Of a DNA stretch of 19,397 nt, positions 14,486 through 19,397 are shown in pieces. Within the stretch, counting starts at the first letter, position 1, and each line of letters starts with the position of its first letter. The translations under genes and the position numbers were made by a program. Under the pieces are notes generated by a model. That model worked only from the letters and a program-made list of their open reading frames with translations. It was not told where the DNA came from and ran no database searches. Source of the DNA: DATKZH01 sp964475955 (GTDB lineage Bacteria > Planctomycetota > Planctomycetia > Pirellulales > Thermoguttaceae); the NCBI GenBank assembly GCA_964475955.1, contig CAYYZY010000151.1, forward strand, positions 1 to 19,397, written 5' to 3'.

Positions 14486-16050
14486 AACGACGCGCCGTCT
14501 ATTGGATCGCCCCGCTCGGCATACTGGCGGCCCTGGGATTGTGCCTGGCCGTGACGTGGCCGAGGGTCGCCGTCGACTTCGAGGCGGCGGTTACCGCGGA
14601 TCGGCCCGCGCGCATCCGGCCCGACTACACCGATACGGTGCTCCCGCCGAACATCGCGCCGCCGAACTTCGTGGTGGAGGAGCCGGGCACGGCGTACGGG
14701 GTTCGCATCCGCGCGCCCCGAGGCGGGGCAATCCACGTGGCCGGCCGGAGCGCCCGGATCACGATTCCGCCGGCACCTTGGCGGCGGTTGCTCCGGGCCA
14801 ATCGAGGCCGCAAGCTGTACTTCGACGTCTACGTCCGCCCCGACGGCGGGCCGTGGACCCGGTTTGCGCCGATCGAAAACGCGATCGCCGAGGCCGACGT
14901 CGACCGCTACCTGTTCTATCGGCTCATGAAGCCGATCTACATCCTTCGCGTCAACCTGGCCATCCACCAACGCGACCTGGAAACGTACGAGGAGTCGGTC
15001 GTGTTGAGCAACCGAACGTTCCGGGGCGGCTGCATCAATTGCCACTGCTTTGCGCCGGGCCATCCCGACCAATTGATCGTCCACTCCCGCGGCGGCGATC
15101 GCAAAGCCGACTGGAGCGGGATGACGGTGGTTCGGCAGGGCAAAATTGTCAAGGTCGACACGCGCGCGCTGGTTCGTGATCCCGAATCCAAGCGGGGGCG
15201 CGTCACGCAATCGCAGGCGGCCTACACGGCGTGGCATCCGAACGGGCGGATGGCGGCCTTCTCGGCAAACAAGATAGCCCAGTTCTTCCACTCGGCCGGC
15301 GAGAATCGCGACGTTTTCGACAGCGAGTCGGACCTGGCGCTGTATCATGCCGACTCGAACACCGTGACCACCACGCCGGCGATCTCCCAGCCCGACCGCC
15401 TGGAAACGTTTCCCGCCTGGTCGCCCGACGGCCGGTATCTCTACTTCTCCAGCGCCCAGCCCATGCCCATGGAACGCTACGAGGAAGTCCGCTACGACCT
15501 GATGCGAATTGGCTATGACCCGGACTCGGGGCGCTGGGGCGAAGTGGAACCGGTCCTTCGGGCTGAGGACACGGGGTTGAGTATCACCGAGCCGAGGGTC
15601 TCGCCGGACGGGCGCTGGGTGCTCTTCTGCATGTCGGCCTATGGCGCCTTCCCGGCCTACCAGCCGTCGAGCGATTTGTACCTGCTCGATTTGGAGACCC
15701 GGCAACACCACCGGCTGGCCGCCAACAGCCCGCGCACGGAATCGTGGCACTGCTGGTCACGCAACGGCCGCTGGATCGCCTTTGCCAGCAAGCGGCGGGA
15801 CGGCGTGTTCGCGAGGATCTACTTCAGCTACGTCGACGAAGAGGGCCGCGCCCACAAGCCGCTGCTCCTCCCTCAGGAAGATCCGACGTTCTACGACCGG
15901 CTCATCAAGACGTACAACGTGCCCGAATTGGCCGACGCGCCGGCGCCCGCCCAGGGCCGCGCGCTGGCCCGGGTGATCCGTTCTGCGGATTACGCGGGCG
16001 GCGTCAAGCCCGACGCGGCGTCCGGCAGACTGGAGACGGACGTCCCCTGA
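14482..16050 (+). CDS. Membrane-anchored PD40/TolB-like propeller protein with a CxxCH haem-type motif
   Basis: A 522-residue protein with one N-terminal hydrophobic helix (about 7-26, YWIAPLGILAALGLCLAV) that would anchor it facing the periplasm. A beta-rich region (about 30-170) leads to GGCINCHCF, where Cys184-x-x-Cys187-His188 is the covalent haem c attachment motif. PD40/WD40-like blades follow: YTAWHPNGRMAAFSA (about 248-262), FPAWSPDGRYLYFSS (310-324), EPRVSPDGRWVLFC (370-383) and WHCWSRNGRWIAFAS (422-436). Such propellers usually bind proteins or sugars. The CxxCH suggests a redox role, but a single motif without a classic cytochrome fold could also be a metal site. The start at 14482 overlaps the previous stop by ATGA. 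A similar pairing of DUF6057 and PD40 genes may exist in other phyla; I could not check. Confidence 0.82.
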   Translation: MKRRAVYWIAPLGILAALGLCLAVTWPRVAVDFEAAVTADRPARIRPDYTDTVLPPNIAPPNFVVEEPGTAYGVRIRAPRGGAIHVAGRSARITIPPAPWRRLLRANRGRKLYFDVYVRPDGGPWTRFAPIENAIAEADVDRYLFYRLMKPIYILRVNLAIHQRDLETYEESVVLSNRTFRGGCINCHCFAPGHPDQLIVHSRGGDRKADWSGMTVVRQGKIVKVDTRALVRDPESKRGRVTQSQAAYTAWHPNGRMAAFSANKIAQFFHSAGENRDVFDSESDLALYHADSNTVTTTPAISQPDRLETFPAWSPDGRYLYFSSAQPMPMERYEEVRYDLMRIGYDPDSGRWGEVEPVLRAEDTGLSITEPRVSPDGRWVLFCMSAYGAFPAYQPSSDLYLLDLETRQHHRLAANSPRTESWHCWSRNGRWIAFASKRRDGVFARIYFSYVDEEGRAHKPLLLPQEDPTFYDRLIKTYNVPELADAPAPAQGRALARVIRSADYAGGVKPDAASGRLETDVP

Positions 16051-16197
16051 GGAATCGGCCGAGGCACCCCGGCTCGTCGGCGCGAGCGCTTCCGCCCGCC
16101 TCGTCCGCCCTCGACCCGCCAAGTTGCCGAATCGGCGCAAATCTCGCCCACCGACTGCCACCAACGGGGTATTCGGCCGAGACCTTGGAAAGAACGC

Positions 16198-16228
16198 TTG
16201 ACAAAACCCCTGCTTTCGATTTTGCTAT
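16198..16228 (+). promoter_or_regulatory. Promoter-like signal of the first lipoprotein cassette
   Basis: A perfect TTGACA (16198-16203) is followed after 17 bp by TTTGCTAT (16221-16228). The same pair with the same spacing stands before the second copy (18643-18673), although the bases between and around them differ, which supports a functional signal. The exact -10 is uncertain: TTTGCT fits the spacing but is a poor hexamer. It lies 467 bp before the lipoprotein ATG. Confidence 0.55.
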
Positions 16229-16529
16229 GAGCATCGTGGTCGTGGGTGTTGGGCAGATCACTGTCCCAAATCGTCTACGGCCGTGATTCAGTGGCCGCGG
16301 GTTTTCCGGCGAGGGGGGTACCGCCCGTCTGGCGTACTATGGGCCGCGTTCACCCGTCAATTGGCCGCTCCGCTTTGCCGAGGTGGTAGTTCGGTGAAGG
16401 CGGAGTTTGGCCGGGGCCCTTCGGTTGCCTTCTCCGTGAGAGGGGGCCGGGGGCGCGCCCAACGGATGCCGGACCAACTGCTCATCGGTGTACCCTAATA
16501 GGAACCCGCGTTTGCCAAGTCGCGGCTGG

Positions 16530-16645
16530 CTTTCCGCCGTGGCCTTCAGCCGCCGCTCTATTTCGCCGGAGAAGTCTCCAATCTGCGGGAGAAGTCTCTT
16601 GCGAGGTTCTCTGGGCGGGCCACGGCCGTTCCGCTGCACGTCCAC
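16530..16645 (+). promoter_or_regulatory. Conserved leader element with nested inverted repeats, copy 1
   Basis: CCGTGGCC (16537-16544) can pair with GGCCACGG (16618-16625). Between them lies a small hairpin GGAGA-AG-TCTCC (16568-16579) and a second GGGAGAAGTCTC block. The same element stands before the second lipoprotein copy at the same distance (128 nt) from the ATG. A cis-acting RNA structure controlling translation is a reasonable guess; it matches no riboswitch class that I recognise. Confidence 0.45.
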
Positions 16646-16664
16646 TTACTGAGGAGATTCGATC

Positions 16665-17066
16665 ATGCTACAGCCTCGTTGTTTGACGGTCTTGGGCCTT
16701 GTCTTGGTGGTGTCGATCGCGGGTTGCTCGGGCCCATCCGGCGACGCGCCCGATTTGGCGCCGGTCACCGGGACGGTGACCATGGACGGAGAACCGCTCA
16801 GCGGCGTTTCCGTGGAGTTTCAGTCCGCCAGCGGGCAAGTCGCTTCCGGCACTACTGACGCCAGTGGGCGGTACGAGTTGACCTACGTGGGAGGCGCCAA
16901 GGGCGCGGAGATTGGCGAGAACACGGTCCGCATTACGACGGTCCTCGATCACCCGACGCCGCCCGATTACCAGGACCCCATCCCTGCGAAATACAACGAG
17001 GCCACCGAGCTCAAGGTAACGGTCGAGCCGGGCGAGAACACGCACGACTTCCCGCTCGAGCCCTAA
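16665..17066 (+). CDS. Small lipoprotein with carboxypeptidase regulatory-like (transthyretin-like) domain
   Basis: A 133-residue lipoprotein. The signal peptide ends in the lipobox SIAGC, with Cys21 as the lipidated residue, followed by a short Ser/Gly/Pro/Asp linker. Residues about 30-130 form one beta-sandwich of the carboxypeptidase-regulatory-like type (VTGTVTMDGEPLSGVSVEF, TTDASGRYELTYV, VTVEPGENTHDFPL). Planctomycetes carry many such genes beside DUF1559 genes. The role is unknown, with cell-surface or envelope structure most often suggested. GAGGAG precedes the ATG by 8 nt. The DUF1559 gene follows after 54 bp on the same strand, so the two form an operon. A near-identical copy starts at 19142. 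Confidence 0.9.
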   Translation: MLQPRCLTVLGLVLVVSIAGCSGPSGDAPDLAPVTGTVTMDGEPLSGVSVEFQSASGQVASGTTDASGRYELTYVGGAKGAEIGENTVRITTVLDHPTPPDYQDPIPAKYNEATELKVTVEPGENTHDFPLEP

Positions 17067-17120
17067 TCTGTCGCCACTTCGGCTTTATGTCCCGTTTTCC
17101 TCTTGGGGAGGTGTTTTGCC

Positions 17121-18098
17121 ATGAAAGCTGTTCTTTCGAGAGCCTCGACGCGCAGGCTCGCCTTCACGCTCGTCGAGTTGTTGGTGGTGATCGCCATCAT
17201 CGGTATCTTGATTGCCTTGCTGCTTCCGGCCGTCCAGGCAGCCCGCGAGGCGGCACGGCGGTCGCAGTGCTCGAACAATCTGAAGCAAATCGGTCTGGGA
17301 TTGCACAACTACCACGACACGCACAAGATCTTCCCGCCCGGAATTGTCGACACCGATCCGACCCTGGGCTCGGGAACCGGTGAACTGGAGAACCGAAACG
17401 CGATTGCCTGGTCCGCGTTGATCTTGCCGTACGTCGAACAGGCCCCCTTGTACGACGAAATCAAGACCCAGACCCTTAACTTCGGGCGAAACTGGGCCCG
17501 AGACTACGGGGGGGCGGATGACATGATTCCGGCGGCGGAAGAAGTCATTCCTTCGTACAATTGTCCTTCGGACACCATGGAAGGAGTCAACCACAGAAGG
17601 ACGTTCCAGGGCAGAAGCCCCGGAAAGACCAATTACCTGGGCAATTCGGGCGGTTCCGCTGCGATGGACGAAGACGGGATTTTCTGGGCGGGCTCGGAGA
17701 TCAAGTTCCGAGATATTCGCGACGGGACCTCCAACACGGCGATGGTCGTCGAACGAACGGGAACCAGGGAGATCGGCAGCGCGAGTTGCGAAGGCTCGCC
17801 ATGCGATTGGAGAGCCGGCTTGTGGATCGGGGCGCGTCCGTTCGGCAGCGTGGTTACTTGGCAGACCGGAATCGAGTTGACCGACGTGTGCAGCTACGGC
17901 GGAGGAAGCGCGACCTATATGATCAACCGCTCCAATCGGACTTGGGGGCCCTCCTGGAGTAACGGGAGCGACCACCCGGGCGGGTTGCAGTGGGCCCTCT
18001 GCGACGCCTCGGTCGACTTCGTCTCCGAGACGATCGACAGGCTGACGTATTGGTACTTGCGAGAGCGCGAGGACGGCCACGCGATCAGTGGACGCTGA
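17121..18098 (+). CDS. DUF1559 prepilin-like protein with type IV pilin-type N-terminus
   Basis: A 325-residue protein. The N-terminus has a prepilin cleavage/methylation motif (LAFTLVELLVVIAIIGILIA, Phe-Thr-Leu-Val-Glu at about 15-19) and the long hydrophobic helix of type IV pilins and pseudopilins. It continues as the DUF1559 core (EAARRSQCSNNLKQIGLGLHNYHD, FPPG, ILPYVEQAPLYDEI, YNCPSD, NYLGNSGG, FRDIRDGTSNTAMVVE). Near the C-terminus the family H-x9-DG motif appears as HPGGLQWALCDA, H-x9-DA, with Ala in place of Gly. These proteins are widely expanded in Planctomycetes and probably form envelope or surface structures, but the function is not settled. The ATG at 17121 is preferred over an in-frame TTG 18 nt earlier because GGGGAGG lies 9 nt before it. 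A strong stem-loop follows the stop. Confidence 0.95.
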   Translation: MKAVLSRASTRRLAFTLVELLVVIAIIGILIALLLPAVQAAREAARRSQCSNNLKQIGLGLHNYHDTHKIFPPGIVDTDPTLGSGTGELENRNAIAWSALILPYVEQAPLYDEIKTQTLNFGRNWARDYGGADDMIPAAEEVIPSYNCPSDTMEGVNHRRTFQGRSPGKTNYLGNSGGSAAMDEDGIFWAGSEIKFRDIRDGTSNTAMVVERTGTREIGSASCEGSPCDWRAGLWIGARPFGSVVTWQTGIELTDVCSYGGGSATYMINRSNRTWGPSWSNGSDHPGGLQWALCDASVDFVSETIDRLTYWYLREREDGHAISGR

Positions 18099-18114
18099 CC
18101 CGCTTGGCTCTCGA

Positions 18115-18155
18115 TCCCCGGTCGTCCCCATCGCGACGACCGGGGACGATTTCTT
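18115..18155 (+). terminator. Terminator-like stem-loop after the DUF1559 gene
   Basis: A perfect 12-bp stem, TCCCCGGTCGTC (18115-18126) with GACGACCGGGGA (18135-18146), has an 8-nt loop and is followed by CGATTTCTTCATT. It begins 17 bp after the stop. The T tract is short and interrupted, so it may be a weak intrinsic terminator. Confidence 0.65.
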
Positions 18156-18206
18156 CATTACGGCCGCGTGCGTTCGCCGGGACGATTGCCGCGCGGCTTG
18201 TCGTGA

Positions 18207-18513
18207 CCGCATGCATGCGGTAGGAGGTCGGCCCGCCCTCCTACGACCCGATGAATCGGGTCACCACGAGCCCCGAAATCACCGTGCGGGATTCTGCAGC
18301 GCCACGGCTGCTCCTTTCGGGAACGGCCTCTGTGCCGTTCCGGGATCTTCACGAGGGCGCAAGCGCCGCGGAGGGCGTTCCCGAACGTGGGGCACGTTTC
18401 CAACGTGCCCACAACCCAATGGCACGTTGGAAACGTGCCCCACAACATGCGCGCACCACGCGCGCATCATCACGGTCAAAAACTTTGAGTTGCGCACGCG
18501 CGACAACTCTAAG
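18207..18513. repeat. Array of consecutive hairpins / inverted repeats
   Basis: At least nine fold-backs follow one another. The palindrome CCGCATGCATGCGG is at 18207-18220. GTAGGAGG / CCTCCTAC is at 18220-18244 and GACCCGA / TCGGGTC at 18245-18262. GCAGC / GCTGC is at 18296-18311. GGAACGGC / GCCGTTCC with a 6-nt loop is at 18320-18341. GGCGC / GCGCC is at 18356-18367. A perfect 23-bp inverted repeat is at 18387-18409 / 18421-18443. ATGCGCGC / GCGCGCAT is at 18447-18467 and GAGTTG / CAACTC at 18487-18509. It lies between two copies of a gene cassette. No direct repeats of CRISPR type are present. Confidence 0.8.
18387..18443. repeat. Perfect 23-bp inverted repeat with 11-bp spacer
   Basis: The arms 18387-18409 and 18421-18443 are exact reverse complements. 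Each arm is itself nearly palindromic (GGCACGTT-TCC-AACGTGCC), so alternative folds exist: one long hairpin or two small ones. It is the strongest fold-back in the window. Confidence 0.88.
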
Positions 18514-18642
18514 TGGCGCATCATCGCCATTCTCCCTCAGCCCCTCCGTCCTTGCTCAGCGAAGTCGTGGAGTCGCCGCAGATCTTTGCCTTTTGTCCAC
18601 GGAAACGATCCTGGAATTGTGCGAATCCCTTCGAAATAGCGC

Positions 18643-18673
18643 TTGACAAGAACCGTGTTCTCGACTTTGCTAT
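18643..18673 (+). promoter_or_regulatory. Promoter-like signal of the second lipoprotein cassette
   Basis: TTGACA (18643-18648), 17 bp, then TTTGCTAT (18666-18673), as in the first copy. It lies 499 bp before the second lipoprotein ATG. The spacer sequence differs from copy 1 while both boxes are kept. Confidence 0.55.
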
Positions 18674-19006
18674 AGCCGTGCGTTCGTAGGTCGCGTTCAC
18701 ATCACGGCCCGAGATCATCTGGGGCCGTGGTTCGTTGGGCGCGCGTCTTGTCGGCCGGGGGGGGCTCATTGTCGGCGACGGGGGGATTCGCTATCCGTCT
18801 AGGGGGTGACGGGTCTTATTCGCGCGTCAGATGGCGGATCCGCCTTACTGAGGTGCCGATTCGATGCAAACAGAGCTTGGCCTAAGGCTTTCGGCTGCCT
18901 TCTCTGGGGAAGGCCGACTCGCGGCGCGCCCCAGCGAACATACCCGACCAACTGCTTATTGGTATACGGCGCACAGACGAGCGCGCCTGCCAACAAGGCG
19001 GCTTGG

Positions 19007-19120
19007 CTTTCCGCCGTGGCCTTCAGCCGGCGCTCTATTTCGCCGGAGAAGTCTCCAATCTACGGGAGGAGTCTCTCGCGAGGTTCTCTGGGGGGCCACG
19101 GTCGTTCCGCTGCAAGTCAA
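19007..19120 (+). promoter_or_regulatory. Conserved leader element with nested inverted repeats, copy 2
   Basis: CCGTGGCC (19014-19021) can pair with GGCCACGG (19094-19101). The hairpin GGAGA-AG-TCTCC lies inside (19045-19056), followed by a GGGAGGAGTCTC block that differs from copy 1 by changes that still allow pairing (A-U to G-U). The distance from the stem to the ATG is 128 nt, identical to copy 1. Confidence 0.45.
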
Positions 19121-19141
19121 CTTACTTCAGGAGATTCGATC

Positions 19142-19397
19142 ATGCTACAGCCTCGTTGTTTGACGGTCTTGGGCCTTCTTCTGGTGGTGTCGATCGCGGG
19201 TTGCTCGGGTCCGTCGGGCGACACACCTGATCTGGCGCCGGTCACCGGGACGGTGACCATGGACGGAGAACTGCTCAGCGGCGTTTCCGTGGAATTTGAA
19301 TCCGCCAGCGGGCAAGTCGCTTCCGGCACTACCGACGCCAGCGGGCGGTACGAGTTGACCTACGTGGGAGGCGCCAAGGGCGCGGAGATTGGCGAGA
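19142..19397 (+). CDS. Second copy of the small lipoprotein, cut by the window edge
   Basis: The first 85 codons match the lipoprotein at 16665 with roughly 16 base differences by eye, about 94% identity, and only four amino-acid changes (V to L in the signal peptide, A to T, P to L in GEPLSG, Q to E in FQS). Most changes are silent, which suggests that both copies are kept by selection. The lipobox Cys21 and the VTGTVTMDGE start of the beta-sandwich are intact. CAGGAG precedes the ATG by about 8 nt. The copies are 2,477 bp apart. Whether another DUF1559 gene follows cannot be seen. Confidence 0.92.
   Translation, partial: MLQPRCLTVLGLLLVVSIAGCSGPSGDTPDLAPVTGTVTMDGELLSGVSVEFESASGQVASGTTDASGRYELTYVGGAKGAEIGE

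Larger units (their letters stand above)
16051..16664 (+). other. 614-bp non-coding stretch: promoter and long leader of the lipoprotein cassette
   Basis: No codon-biased frame is seen. The first 150 bp after the propeller gene are plain, apart from two TCGGCCGA palindromes (about 16056 and 16173). A promoter-like TTGACA-N17-TTTGCTAT lies at 16198-16228. The remaining 430 bp form an untranslated leader that is partly repeated before the second lipoprotein copy. GAGGAG lies 8 nt before the ATG at 16665. Confidence 0.65.
18099..19141 (+). other. 1,043-bp non-coding stretch between the two cassette copies
   Basis: No convincing gene is seen on either strand. In order it holds a terminator-like stem-loop (18115-18150), a dense hairpin array (18207-18513), about 130 bp of plain sequence, a promoter-like TTGACA-N17-TTTGCTAT (18643-18673) and a long leader that shares blocks with 16400-16664. 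Confidence 0.7.

Noticed and set aside
16198..16230. Sigma54 (-24/-12) promoter reading of the TTTGCTAT box
   Set aside because: TTGCT resembles a -12 element, but no GG lies at the needed -24 distance in either copy.
16051..16664. tRNA or other known structured RNA gene in the leader region
   Set aside because: No cloverleaf with a TTCGA-type T-arm, and no riboswitch consensus that I know, could be found by eye.
18207..18513. CRISPR array
   Set aside because: The repeats are inverted hairpins of differing sequence, with no regularly spaced identical direct repeats or spacers.
18158..18769. Short overlapping open frames in the hairpin array and leader
   Set aside because: They have no codon bias or ribosome-binding sites and mostly translate inverted repeats.

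Overview
The window looks like a Planctomycetota chromosome, probably close to Pirellulales. The evidence is a very GC-rich sequence with G/C-ending codons, a prepilin-like DUF1559 protein paired with a small carboxypeptidase-regulatory-like lipoprotein, a planctomycete-style Ser/Thr kinase with a membrane anchor and a large outer domain, and GC-rich hairpin repeats between genes. All assignments come from reading the sequence; no database search was possible.

Layout. From 1 to about 12,050 all genes are on the minus strand. In transcription order they are: a membrane Ser/Thr kinase with a C-terminal parallel beta-helix (12051-8451, apparent 1-base frameshift near its start), a secreted six-hairpin glycosidase-like protein (8174-5517), a MazG-like nucleotide pyrophosphohydrolase (5364-4984), a CheB-CheR-PAS chemosensory fusion (4630-1532), and a PAS-GAF sensor histidine kinase that runs off the left edge (from 1397). 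The kinase gene is cut by a 152-bp non-autonomous transposable element at 506-657 with 14/16 terminal inverted repeats and a perfect 8-bp target duplication. Removing the element and one duplication restores the reading frame exactly.

From 12,160 to the end all genes are on the plus strand. They are: a short unrecognised coding remnant with an in-frame TGA (12160-12435), a polytopic membrane protein resembling DUF6057 (12536-14485), a translationally coupled membrane-anchored protein with a CxxCH haem-type motif and PD40/TolB-like propeller repeats (14482-16050), and a lipoprotein + DUF1559 pair (16665-18098). A second copy of the lipoprotein begins at 19142 and is cut by the right edge. The two lipoprotein copies share a TTGACA-N17-TTTGCTAT promoter-like signal and a 430-470 nt leader with conserved inverted repeats, so this is a tandem cassette with a period of 2,477 bp.

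Intergenic DNA is rich in fold-back repeats. One family has 8-bp stems, 6-nt loops and CTGTAGGGAACG-type ends (about 1429, 4778-4878, 8347-8374, 18318-18341). A dense hairpin array at 18207-18513 includes a perfect 23-bp inverted repeat. The most notable observations are the element inside the sensor kinase gene, the repeated leader of the lipoprotein cassette, the hairpin family with compensating stem changes, and the DUF6057-like / CxxCH-propeller gene pair.
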